DNA of 64,000 nt from Fulvimarina sp. (GTDB lineage: Bacteria > Pseudomonadota > Alphaproteobacteria > Rhizobiales > Rhizobiaceae), in NCBI GenBank assembly GCA_002700095.1, contig PACL01000031.1, positions 1 through 64,000 on the forward strand, written 5' to 3'. Both the position numbers and the translations under genes were made by a program. Of the stretch, positions 26,849 to 37,089 are shown piece by piece; position 1 is the stretch's first letter; every line of letters starts with the position of its first letter. The notes under the pieces are model-generated. The model worked only from the letters and a program-made list of their open reading frames with translations, was not told where the DNA came from and did not search any database.

Positions 26849-28212
26849 TCGGCCGCCTCGAGCAGCTTCGACCTTGCAAGCAGGCCGGTGTCGCCGCGGC
26901 TCGCCTCGGGCCGGAGGAAGCCGCGCTCGTCGAATATCCCGACATCCCTCGCCCAGGCCTCGAATTCCGGCGCCGGCCTCAGGTCCAGCGCCCGGCGGAC
27001 ATAGGCGGCGTCGTGATAGGAGGTGGACTGGTAGTTCAGCATGACGTCGTCCGAGCCCGGCACGCCCATGACGAAGTTGACGCCGGCAACGCCGAGCAGC
27101 GTCAGGAGGTTGTCCATGTCGTCCTGGTCGGCCTCGGCGTGGTTGGTGTAGCAGACGTCGACTCCCATCGGCACGCCGAGCAGCTTGCCGCAGAAGTGGT
27201 CCTCGAGGCCGGCGCGGGTGATCTCCTTGCCATCGTAGAGATATTCCGGCCCGATGAAGCCGACGACGGTGTTGACGAGCAGCGGGTCGAAGGCCCGCGC
27301 GACGGCATAGGCCCGCGCCTCCATGGTCTGCTGGTCGATGCCGAAATGGGCATTCGCCGACAGCGCCGCCCCCTGCCCCGTCTCGAAATACATCACGTCC
27401 GTGCCGATCGTGCCGCGCTTCAGCGACTTCGCCGCGTCCTGGGCTTCCTTCAGCATGGCGAGGTCGATGCCGAAGGAGGCGTTGGCCTTCTCAGACCCCG
27501 CGATCGACTGGAAGACGAGATCCACCGGCGCGCCGCGGGACATGCAGTCGATCGCCGTCGTCACATGGGCGAGGACGCAGGACTGCACCGGGCAACCCAG
27601 CCGCAGGCGCAGATCCTCGATCAGCTCCAGCAGCCGGCGCATGGCCGAGGGGCTGTCGGTCGCCGGATTGATGCCGATCACCGCGTCGCCGCAGCCGAAG
27701 GCGAGGCCGTCGAGAATGGAGGCCGCCACCCCCTTGGCATCGTCCGTCGGGTGATTCGGCTGGATGCGCACCGACAACCGGCCGGGCAGCCCGACCGTGG
27801 TGCGGAATTTCGTCACCACCGGGCGCTTTTTGGCGATGGCGATGAGATCCTGGTTGCGGCAGATCTTCGACACCGCTGCCACCATCTCCGGGGTCAGCGC
27901 CCATTTCAGCGCCGCGATCGCCTCGGGCGTCGCCTCGTCCGTCAGCAGGAAGTCGCGCAGCTCCCCGACGGAGAAGGCCGAGATCGGCCGGAAGGCGGCA
28001 TCGTCGTGCTGGTCGAGGATCAGCCGCTGGACCTCGTCTTCTTCCGGGTCGATCAGCGGGGTTTGGAGGATGTCGGCAAGGCCGGTGTCGGCCAGCCGCC
28101 GCTGCGCCTTCACCCGCGCCTCCTGGCTTTCCGCCGCGACGCCGGCGAGGAAATCGCCGGAGCGGGCCGGCGAGGCTTCGGCGAGGAGGGTCTTGAGCTG
28201 GTCGGGACTCAT
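26845..28212 (-). CDS. eutB: Ethanolamine ammonia-lyase large subunit
   Basis: This is the catalytic, B12-binding barrel subunit, 455 residues from the ATG at 28212. Recognisable segments are RPISAFSVGELRDFLL, CRNQDLIAIAKKRPVVTKFR, GRLSVRIQPNHPTDDAKGV, GCGDAVIGINPATDS, YFETGQGAALSANAH and GVDVCYTNHAEADQDD, matching EutB throughout. It forms a two-gene operon with eutC. A frame extension to 28302 has no family content. Ethanolamine would serve as carbon and nitrogen source; an acetaldehyde dehydrogenase is not in the window. Confidence 0.95.
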   Translation of the reverse strand: MSPDQLKTLLAEASPARSGDFLAGVAAESQEARVKAQRRLADTGLADILQTPLIDPEEDEVQRLILDQHDDAAFRPISAFSVGELRDFLLTDEATPEAIAALKWALTPEMVAAVSKICRNQDLIAIAKKRPVVTKFRTTVGLPGRLSVRIQPNHPTDDAKGVAASILDGLAFGCGDAVIGINPATDSPSAMRRLLELIEDLRLRLGCPVQSCVLAHVTTAIDCMSRGAPVDLVFQSIAGSEKANASFGIDLAMLKEAQDAAKSLKRGTIGTDVMYFETGQGAALSANAHFGIDQQTMEARAYAVARAFDPLLVNTVVGFIGPEYLYDGKEITRAGLEDHFCGKLLGVPMGVDVCYTNHAEADQDDMDNLLTLLGVAGVNFVMGVPGSDDVMLNYQSTSYHDAAYVRRALDLRPAPEFEAWARDVGIFDERGFLRPEASRGDTGLLARSKLLEAAE

Positions 28213-28395
28213 GGGAGCCTTGTCCTTGGATGCGTCTGCTCCGACGCCGGTCCTGTCATCGCATGGGCCGGGCGACCGGCCGCCTGCCCCATGGAACGGC
28301 ATTTCGCGCCGGTGGTCAAACCGCGTGCAGGGGGACGCGCAGGGCCGCGCGAGCGACAGAGGATGGAGCCTCGGACGCGGTCATGCCGCGACCTC

Positions 28396-29847
28396 TCACT
28401 TGCCGATGCAGAACTCGGAGAAGATGACGCCGAGGAGATCCTCGACGCCGACCTGGCCGGTGACCCGGCCGAGCGTGTCGGAGGCCCGGCGCAGGGTCTC
28501 GGCCGCGATCTCCGGCGGCAGGGCGGCGTTGCCGACGAATTCCTCCAGGATGCGCAGGGTCTCGGTGACGAGTTCGCGCTGGCGGGTGCGCAGAGGGATC
28601 GCCGCCTCGGCGCCGCTGCCGCCGCCGTCGAGGCCGGCGGCGGCCGCGGCGAGTTCGGCGATCTTCTGCGTCAGGTCGTCGAGGCCTTCGCCGGTCTTGG
28701 CCGAGACGGAAAAGTCGAAGCGGAAGTCGCTCCATTCGTTGCCGAAGCGGGCCGCAAGGCCGCTCGGGGCCGGCCGGTCGGCCTTGGTGCGGACGGTGAG
28801 GATGCGCCGCCGGCCCTTCGCGGTGCCGGTCACCAGTTCCTCGTGGGTCGCCTCGGCCCCCGCCAGCATCATCGGATGTTTCACGTGGGAGAGAAGCTCG
28901 GTGAAGCGCGCGAGGGGGCCGTGGCCGTGCTGGGGGTCGACGAGGGCGAGGACCAGATCGGCCTTGGCCATCACGTCGCGGGCCCGCTCGACGCCGATCG
29001 CCTCGACCTTGTCCGAGGTCTCGCGGATGCCGGCGGTGTCGGAAAACCGCACGGGGATGCCATGGAGGTCGAGAGTCGCCTCGATCACGTCGCGGGTGGT
29101 GCCCGGCACCTCGGTGACGATTGCCACCTCCCGGTCGGCCAGCGCGTTGAGGAGGCTCGACTTGCCGGCATTCGGCGCGCCGACGATCGCCACCTTGAAG
29201 CCCGAGCGCAGGATCTCGCCCCGGTCGGCGCGGGCGAGATGGGCGCGGATCTCGGCGACGAGGCCGGCGATGTCCGCGCCGGTCCGGTCGGCGACGTCCT
29301 CGTCGACGTCGCCCTCGTCGGCAAAGTCGAAGGAGGCCTCGATCCGGGCCCTCGCCTCGGTGAGCCTCCGCATCCATCCCTCGTAGAGTGCGCGCAGCGT
29401 GCCGCTCGCCTGGAGGATCGCGGCCTTGTGCTGGCCCTCCGTCTCCGACGCGATCAGATCGGCGAGGCCTTCGGCTTCGGTGAGGTCGATGCGGCCGTTC
29501 TCGAAGGCGCGGCGGGGGAATTCGCCGGCCTCGGCGAGCCGTGTGCCGACGGCGGCGGTGACCGCCGCAAGGCAGGCCGCGACCACGGCCCGGCCGCCAT
29601 GCAGGTGGAACTCGGCGACGTCCTCGCCGGTGGCCGTGGCGGGGCCGGGAAAGAAGATCGCGATGCCGCGGTCGATGACGTCGCCGGACGCGTCGCGGAA
29701 GGTGCGAAGGCTGGCCCGGCGGGCGGCAGGCAAAGCTCCGCACAGCCGCCGGAGCGCGTCCGCCGCATCCGGCCCGCTGACCCGGACGACGGCGACGCCG
29801 GAGGGCAAGGCACCGGAGGACAGTGCGGCGATGGTATCGGAATGCAT
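28396..29847 (-). CDS. mnmE: tRNA modification GTPase MnmE
   Basis: MnmE with MnmG installs the carboxymethylaminomethyl group on wobble uridine of certain tRNAs. The 483-residue product has the folate-binding N-domain (AEFHLHGG, about 78-85; GEFPRRAFENGRIDLTEAEG near 108), the G domain with GAPNAGKS (223-230) and DTAG, and the invariant C-terminal FCIGK. It is slightly longer than usual because of short Gly/Ala inserts. In rhizobia it is normally between rho and mnmG; neither is present, so the local order has been rearranged. Confidence 0.95.
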   Translation of the reverse strand: MHSDTIAALSSGALPSGVAVVRVSGPDAADALRRLCGALPAARRASLRTFRDASGDVIDRGIAIFFPGPATATGEDVAEFHLHGGRAVVAACLAAVTAAVGTRLAEAGEFPRRAFENGRIDLTEAEGLADLIASETEGQHKAAILQASGTLRALYEGWMRRLTEARARIEASFDFADEGDVDEDVADRTGADIAGLVAEIRAHLARADRGEILRSGFKVAIVGAPNAGKSSLLNALADREVAIVTEVPGTTRDVIEATLDLHGIPVRFSDTAGIRETSDKVEAIGVERARDVMAKADLVLALVDPQHGHGPLARFTELLSHVKHPMMLAGAEATHEELVTGTAKGRRRILTVRTKADRPAPSGLAARFGNEWSDFRFDFSVSAKTGEGLDDLTQKIAELAAAAAGLDGGGSGAEAAIPLRTRQRELVTETLRILEEFVGNAALPPEIAAETLRRASDTLGRVTGQVGVEDLLGVIFSEFCIGK

Positions 29848-29962
29848 GACCGGCGTCCTTGCGTCGCGTCGGTGGTTGGCTCCGGCCGACCTTACGCCAT
29901 CAGGGCCCGTCCTGCGAAGGGGCGCCGTCCCGCCCCGAAGGCCGGTTCCAGGATCCGGCGCC

Positions 29963-30610
29963 TCACATCCGCCGCCATGCCGCCACCGCCGCCTCGCCGA
30001 GGATCAGCGCGCCGGCCCCGCCGATGACGCCGCCCGCCACGCGCTCGAGGCGGCGGACGGCCTGCGGGCGCATCATCAGCCCGCGCGCCTTCGCCCCCAG
30101 AAGCGCATAGGGCGACAGGACGGCAAAGAGGACGAGGACGGTCAGCGGCGCCAGGACGCTCCACTGGCCGATGCCGACGGCGCGAAGATCCAGCACCGAG
30201 GGCAGCAAAGCGAGATAGAAGACGATGGTCTTGGGATTGCCGAGGGTGACGGCGAAGCCGGCGAGAAACGCCTTGCGCCCTGACCGCTCCCGGCTCGCCT
30301 CGATGCGGGCGAGGCCGCCCTCGCTCCTCCAGAAGAGGACGGCGAGATAGACCAGATAGGCGCCGCCGAGGATCTTCACGACGAGGAGCGCCTCGGCGAA
30401 GAGCTCGGCGAGAGCCGCAAGCCCCGCCACCGCGACGGTTAGATAGACGACGTCGCCGAGCGCGATGCCGGCGAGGAAGAACAGAGCGGCCCTGAGGCCA
30501 TTGCCGAGCGACTGGCCGACGAGGCCGGCAACGCCCGGGCCGGGAATGAAGGCGGCGATCCCGAGGGCCGCGGCATAGGCGAGGAACGGGGTGAGCGCAG
30601 CGGCGGTCAT
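29963..30610 (-). CDS. LysE/RhtB-family amino-acid exporter
   Basis: A 215-residue integral membrane protein with about six hydrophobic segments. The hallmark GPGVAGLVGQSLGNGLRAAL near the N-terminus and TLGNPKTIVFYLALLPSVLD in the middle define the LysE/RhtB family of amino-acid exporters. The start at 30610 fits the family N-terminus (LAYAAALGIAAFIPGPG). It lies downstream of the divergent YyaL-type gene and upstream of mnmE on the minus strand. The transported amino acid cannot be told. Confidence 0.88.
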   Translation of the reverse strand: MTAAALTPFLAYAAALGIAAFIPGPGVAGLVGQSLGNGLRAALFFLAGIALGDVVYLTVAVAGLAALAELFAEALLVVKILGGAYLVYLAVLFWRSEGGLARIEASRERSGRKAFLAGFAVTLGNPKTIVFYLALLPSVLDLRAVGIGQWSVLAPLTVLVLFAVLSPYALLGAKARGLMMRPQAVRRLERVAGGVIGGAGALILGEAAVAAWRRM

Positions 30611-30864
30611 GACGGGTCTCGGAGAACGGCAGGGTCGCAGCCTCGATAGCCGATCCCGCCGGCCATGGCAGCCCGAAAAACCCGCCGGCAGATCGCTCCG
30701 GGACGCCCCGCATGGGGGACGCTGCGGGGCGCCGGGCGGACATCGTCTTGCTGCCTGACGAAGAAGCCTTCGCAATTGCCGCGTTCGACCCTAGCCTTAG
30801 GACGCTCCGACACGAACGCCGAGCGCCGATATCCGCGCACACCCCCATGGCCCAGGAGGCAATG

Positions 30865-32907
<2,043 letters not shown>

Positions 32908-32966
32908 GCGGGACGCGCACCCCGCTGGCCCTGTTCCAGTGGGCCGCAACTCGGCCGCTTTCGCGC

Positions 32967-33320
32967 TCAGGCAGCGCCGAGGGCGCGGTCGACGGCTTCG
33001 GGGTCCGCCTCGATAACAGCGAGATAGGCGAGCGCCGGCGCGTCCGGCGAGCGCCGCGCCTGTTCCCAATCGCGCAAGGTGGCGACCGGAATGCGGTAGC
33101 GGGCGGCAAACTCGACCTGATTGAAGTTGAGCCGTTCACGTAACCGCTTCAGCCGACGGGCGACGACGGCGCGCTCGAGCATGGCGTGCGAGGGAGGAGC
33201 AGCTTTGGTGTCAGACGCCTGCATGGCCTCGACGGCATCCTCGGTCAGCGCAGCCAGGCGAGAGACGACTTCGGACGAAGGGCGAGGCGGGTCTTGCGGG
33301 TTCAGCTCAAATTTCGCCAC
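32967..33320 (-). CDS. XRE-type helix-turn-helix antitoxin paired with a BrnT toxin
   Basis: The 117-residue product starts from a GTG at 33320 inside the 3' end of the BrnT gene (14-bp overlap). A variable N-terminal half (1-75) is followed by a helix-turn-helix (KRLRERLNFNQVEFAARYRI.VATLRDWEQARR). BrnT is usually paired with BrnA, a ribbon-helix-helix protein; here the partner is an XRE/HigA-like regulator instead, although the position directly after the toxin is the same. It probably neutralises the toxin and represses the operon through the palindrome at 33602-33618. Confidence 0.8.
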   Translation of the reverse strand: MAKFELNPQDPPRPSSEVVSRLAALTEDAVEAMQASDTKAAPPSHAMLERAVVARRLKRLRERLNFNQVEFAARYRIPVATLRDWEQARRSPDAPALAYLAVIEADPEAVDRALGAA

Positions 33321-33600
33321 GGTAAGCTTTCCTCTGCCTGCGGCTGGCGGGCCATGCCGTGACAATCCGGCAGGTTTCACCGCGCATCGTATAAACAACC
33401 GCGATGATGATGCCCGATGCACTGCCGATGGTGATGCGTCGCTCCTCACCGTAGTCCCGCCTGTCGTCGATCATATCGAGGCGGTCGTGATCGAGGAAGA
33501 CAGCCGCCGCCAGTTGGAACGCGATGCCGCGGACAGCCTCGACTTCTGCCGCCTTGGCGTCGTCCCATTCGAAATGTCGCGGCGTCGTTATGTCAGGCAT
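33307..33600 (-). CDS. BrnT-family ribonuclease toxin
   Basis: This RelE-like mRNA-cleaving toxin of 97 residues has the family pattern FEWDDAKAAEVEAVRGIAF, a VFLDHD segment, EERRITIG, IIIAVVYTMRGETCRIVTA and the basic end ASRRQRKAYRGE. The ATG at 33600 sits one base after a 17-bp palindrome with no clear ribosome site; a TTG at 33627 could extend it by nine residues. The toxin-first order is as in brnTA. The unusual HTH-type partner is discussed under its own entry. Confidence 0.85.
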   Translation of the reverse strand: MPDITTPRHFEWDDAKAAEVEAVRGIAFQLAAAVFLDHDRLDMIDDRRDYGEERRITIGSASGIIIAVVYTMRGETCRIVTAWPASRRQRKAYRGEI

Positions 33601-33601
33601 G

Positions 33602-33618
33602 ATACGGCAATGCCGTAT
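33602..33618. promoter_or_regulatory. Operator palindrome of the BrnT/XRE operon
   Basis: ATACGGCAATGCCGTAT is a perfect 8-1-8 inverted repeat ending one base before the toxin ATG. The position suits autoregulation by the antitoxin-toxin complex. Confidence 0.7.
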
Positions 33619-33999
33619 GTCCGGCAAGCGGCAGGCCAGCGCCAGTCGTTCAACAGAGATGATCCGCGGCCGTTCATGTGACGATATTTCTCAACTTGAG
33701 ATGCCGCCGTTCATCGGATTCGCCCGATCGCGCCAAGGGATGCATTCGCAAACTCATCCCTGCTCCCGACGAAGTGTCTTTGGGCCCTCACATCCGTGCA
33801 ACGCGCTCCCATCAAGATATCTGCCGCTCACCACAAAAGGCTTCGGGCCGGCAAGACATATCTCCCCGGCCCCCACGCTTCGCCCCGCACCGGCTTATAC
33901 CATCGGCCCCGATCTTCGACCGGCGCCAAGGGCTTTTGGCTGAAGTGCCGCGGGGTTCGATACCATCGGCCCGAGAGGCAATCTCCCCGGCCTCTGGCC
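33619..33999. other. Intergenic upstream of the BrnT operon and downstream of the TAXI gene
   Basis: About 380 bases with no gene. Direct repeats of TACCATCGGCCC (33898-33909 and 33961-33972), each followed or preceded by CTCCCCGGCC, suggest a short local duplication. Nothing else is recognised. Confidence 0.5.
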
Positions 34000-34950
34000 T
34001 TACAGCAGCCCGGCTTCCTTGTAGTAGCGCTCGGCGCCCGGATGCAGCGGCACGGGCAGGTTCTTGGCCGCCGTCTTCGGGTCGATGGCTTTCGCCGCAT
34101 TGTGGGCGGCGACGAGGTCCGGCAGATGCTCGAACAGCTGCTTGGTCATCTGGTAGGCGAGCTCGTCGTCGACATCCGTCGACGTCACCAGGATGTTGGT
34201 GATGGCCAGCGTCGGCACGGCCTGGTCCTGGCCGTCATAGGTGCCGGCGGGAATTTCCGTCGCCTGGAACGGCGCGCCGAGGGTTTCGGCGATCTCGGCG
34301 GGAACGGCGACGACGGTGATCGGCAGCGAGGCGGCGAGATCGCGGATCGAGGCGACGCCGAGGCCGGCCGACTGCAGCGTCGCGTCGAGCTGGCGGTTCT
34401 TGATCAGCTCGACGGATTCGGCGAAGGGCAGATATTCGGTCTTGCCGAGATCGTCGTAGCTCATGCCGGCGGCGCCGAAGATCGCCCGGGCGTTCAGCTC
34501 GGTGCCGGAGGCCGGGGCGCCGACCGACAGGGCCTTGCCCTTCATGCCGGCGAGATCGGTGATGCCGGAATCCTTCGAGGCGACGATCTGGACGTAGTTG
34601 GGATAGATCGCGGCGATCGCCCGCAGCTTCTCGACCTTCTCGGGAAAGCCCGCCTCGGCATTGCCCTCGGCGGCGGCCTTGACGCTGTCGCCGAGGGCGA
34701 AGCCGATCTCGCCGCGGCCCTCGGTGACGAGCTTGATGTTCTCGACGGACGCCTTGGTGGACTGGACCTGCGTCTTCACGCCGTCGATGTTCTCGCCGTA
34801 GATCTTCGCCAGCGCGACGCCGAGCGGATAGTAGACGCCGGACGTGCCGCCGGTGAGAACGTTGATGAACTGCTGGGCCGAGGCCGAGGCCGGCGCGAAG
34901 GCCAGGCCCGCGACGACGGCGGACGCCGCAAGGCGCGTGAAATGTCTCAT
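34000..34950 (-). CDS. TAXI-family TRAP transporter substrate-binding protein
   Basis: A 316-residue periplasmic protein starting at 34950 with GGAGG upstream. A signal peptide (MRHFTRLAASAVVAGLAFAP then ASASAQ) precedes the typical TAXI opening INVLTGGTSGVYYPLGVALAKIY. ALGDSVKAAAEG and GVASIRDLAASLPITVVAVP are further family segments. TAXI proteins deliver substrates (glutamate in the studied cases) to a fused TRAP membrane subunit; no such membrane gene lies nearby, so the rest of the transporter is elsewhere or lost. Confidence 0.9.
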   Translation of the reverse strand: MRHFTRLAASAVVAGLAFAPASASAQQFINVLTGGTSGVYYPLGVALAKIYGENIDGVKTQVQSTKASVENIKLVTEGRGEIGFALGDSVKAAAEGNAEAGFPEKVEKLRAIAAIYPNYVQIVASKDSGITDLAGMKGKALSVGAPASGTELNARAIFGAAGMSYDDLGKTEYLPFAESVELIKNRQLDATLQSAGLGVASIRDLAASLPITVVAVPAEIAETLGAPFQATEIPAGTYDGQDQAVPTLAITNILVTSTDVDDELAYQMTKQLFEHLPDLVAAHNAAKAIDPKTAAKNLPVPLHPGAERYYKEAGLL

Positions 34951-35166
34951 GAAATTCCTCCCGTTCGGCCAGACTGGCCAATGGAGGGAGAGTGTCACAG
35001 GCGGTGACCGAATCTCAACCCCGAAGCCGCCTGACCTTCGTCGCAGATCCCAGCCCCGCACGAACGAATTTCACGTGAAACCATCGCGGCCTAAACCTCG
35101 TACTGCCCTATCTCGCAATCCGGCGGGCAAGCCCCGACCGGCACCCCATCGAAAGGCCTCACCCTC

Positions 35167-35604
35167 ATGCTGAAAGAGTTCCGGGAATTCGCCCTCAAGG
35201 GCAACATGGTCGACCTGGCCATCGGCATCATCATCGGCGCGGCCTTTTCCGGCCTCGTCAACTCCATCGTCACCGACCTGTTCATGCCGCTGGTCGCGGT
35301 GATCACCGGCGGCGTCGACTTTTCCAACAAGTTCGTGGCGCTCTCCAGCGCCGTCACCGCGGCGGGCCTCGAGGAAGCCCGCAAGCAGGGGCCGGTCTTC
35401 GCCTATGGGAAGTTTTTGACGCTGACGATCAACTTCCTCATCGTCGCCTTCATCCTGTTCCTGGTGGTCAAGATGATGAACCGGATGAAGCGCCAGGAAG
35501 AGGAAAAGCCCGCCGAAGTCGCCGAAGCCCCGCGCGAGGAAAAGCTGCTGGAGGAGATCCGGGACATTCTGGCGACGGGCACCGGCGCCTCGCGGCGGGT
35601 CTGA
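35167..35604 (+). CDS. mscL: Large-conductance mechanosensitive channel MscL
   Basis: This inner-membrane homopentamer opens under hypo-osmotic shock. The 145-residue product has the amphipathic start [20 protein letters not shown], the first pore helix [22 protein letters not shown] and the second helix ([20 protein letters not shown]), then a charged cytoplasmic helix bundle ([20 protein letters not shown]). Length and order are normal. It stands alone, next to a chemoreceptor remnant. Confidence 0.95.
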   Translation: MLKEFREFALKGNMVDLAIGIIIGAAFSGLVNSIVTDLFMPLVAVITGGVDFSNKFVALSSAVTAAGLEEARKQGPVFAYGKFLTLTINFLIVAFILFLVVKMMNRMKRQEEEKPAEVAEAPREEKLLEEIRDILATGTGASRRV

Positions 35605-35707
35605 GGCCGCGCGCGCCAGCGGCGCGGCGTCCCTGGCGGGGCAGAAGCCGCCGCCGCCGTTCTGCCAGAGCGGTGCCGACCGAGGCAGGCCGGCGCCGCA
35701 CCCCCCC

Positions 35708-36065
35708 GTCGAGCTGGTCACCGCCTCGGGCAAGTCGCTCGGCAAGATCGTCAACGCGATCGGTGAGCCCGCGAGGGTGATCGCCACGATCGCGGCCAGC
35801 GCCAAGCAACAGGCGACCAACCTCAGGGATGTCGGCGCCGCCGCCCGGATGGACCAGGGTCACGCAGCAGAACGCCGCCATGGTGCAAGAGGCGAATGCC
35901 GCCAGCCGGACGCTGTCGGAGGAGACCGACGGACTGGCCGACCTCGTCGTCCGGTTCCAGACCAAGACGGCATCCGCCCAGACCCGCGGCGGCCCGTCCG
36001 GCTGCCGCGAACGCCGAGGTTCGCCCTCCGGCCAGCCGCCCCCGCGCCTCACACCACCGGGCTGA
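35708..36065 (+). pseudogene. Remnant of a methyl-accepting chemotaxis protein C-terminus
   Basis: From 35708 the frame reads VELVTASGKSLGKIVNAIGE...IATIAASAKQQATNLRDV...MDQ, then one extra base shifts the frame near 35855 and the match continues as VTQQNAAMVQEANAASRTLS, which ends close to 36065 after ADLVVRFQTK. These are the consecutive pieces of a chemoreceptor signalling tip end (usual order MDQVTQQNAAMVEE). Everything upstream of the piece (sensor, membrane segments, HAMP) is missing, so it is a truncated and frameshifted relic. Confidence 0.85.
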
Positions 36066-36993
36066 TCAGCGGCTCGCCGCGCAGATGGGCCTTGAGGTTT
36101 CTCACCACCATCATGCCCATGGCGGCCCGGGTCTTGTGCGTCGCCGAGCCCTGGTGGGGAAGCAGCACGACGTTCGAGAGCGCCCGCAGCCTTTCCGGCA
36201 CGTACGGCTCTTCGGCGAAGACGTCGAGCGCCGCGCCGCCGAGGGCGCCGCTCTCCAGCAATTCGATCATCGCCCCCTCGTCGACCAGCGAGCCGCGGCC
36301 CATGTTGACGAGCTTGCCCTTCGAGCCGAGCGCCTCCATCACCGGGCGGCTGACGATGCCCTTGGTCTCCTGGGTTCCGGGCGCGATGACGACCAGCCAG
36401 TCGACCGCCCGCGCCATCTCGGCGAGGTCGGCGTAATAGGGGTAGGGCTGGTGCTCCTGCTCGTTGCGGCCGTGATAGACCACCTCCATGTTGAAGGCCT
36501 GGCAGAGCTTGGCGATGGTCTTGCCGATGCGGCCGAGGCCGAGGATGCCGACCCGGCGGCCGGTCAGCTCGTCGGTCAGGCCGAAGGGCCCCTCGCTCTC
36601 CCAGCGGCCGGCCCGGACATAGGCGTCGGACTGCGGCACCCGGTGGCAGAGCGCCAGCATCAGGGCCAGCGTCGTCTCGGCGACGCAATCATTCAGAACG
36701 TCCGGCGTGTTGGTCACCGAGACGCCGTGTTCCCTGGCCGCCGTCACGTCCACCGCGTCGTAGCCGACGCCGAAGGAGGAGATGATTTCGAGGTTTGGCA
36801 GCGCCGCGATCATCTCGCGCGAGGCGCCATGGTGGCCACCGGTGGCGATGAAGCGCGTCGTCGGCGCGAGCCTTGCGAGAAGCGCCGGCTTGTCCTCGGC
36901 TTCGAAATAGCGGTGGAGGGTGAAGTCCTCGGCGAGCGCCGCCTCGACGGGCTCGGCGAAGGGGCAGACTTGCAGGAGGTCGGGCTTGGCCAT
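36049..36993 (-). CDS. D-isomer-specific 2-hydroxyacid dehydrogenase (GhrB/hydroxypyruvate reductase type)
   Basis: The 314-residue NAD(P)-dependent enzyme has the Rossmann motif GRRVGILGLGRIGKTIA, the later NMGRGSLVDEGAMIE with the active-site surroundings, and HKTRAAMG near the end (catalytic Arg, Glu, His as in glyoxylate/hydroxypyruvate reductases). VIAPGTQETKGIV is also typical. It follows tctA by 97 bases in the same direction and likely belongs to that operon, so it may act on the hydroxy- or keto-acid that the TctCBA system imports or that the cluster produces. Confidence 0.88.
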   Translation of the reverse strand: MAKPDLLQVCPFAEPVEAALAEDFTLHRYFEAEDKPALLARLAPTTRFIATGGHHGASREMIAALPNLEIISSFGVGYDAVDVTAAREHGVSVTNTPDVLNDCVAETTLALMLALCHRVPQSDAYVRAGRWESEGPFGLTDELTGRRVGILGLGRIGKTIAKLCQAFNMEVVYHGRNEQEHQPYPYYADLAEMARAVDWLVVIAPGTQETKGIVSRPVMEALGSKGKLVNMGRGSLVDEGAMIELLESGALGGAALDVFAEEPYVPERLRALSNVVLLPHQGSATHKTRAAMGMMVVRNLKAHLRGEPLISPVV

Positions 36994-37089
36994 GGGCGCT
37001 GATCCTTGGCGGTTCTCATGAAAGGGCTATGCCGGAGCGATCCGGCGTGAAGGGGTATCTGGGGCGGGAGGCGGATTTCGCCCGAAATC

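Noticed and set aside
26800..30027. Very long plus-strand frame opposite eutB and mnmE
   Set aside because: High-GC antisense shadow; eutB and mnmE on the minus strand are unmistakable.
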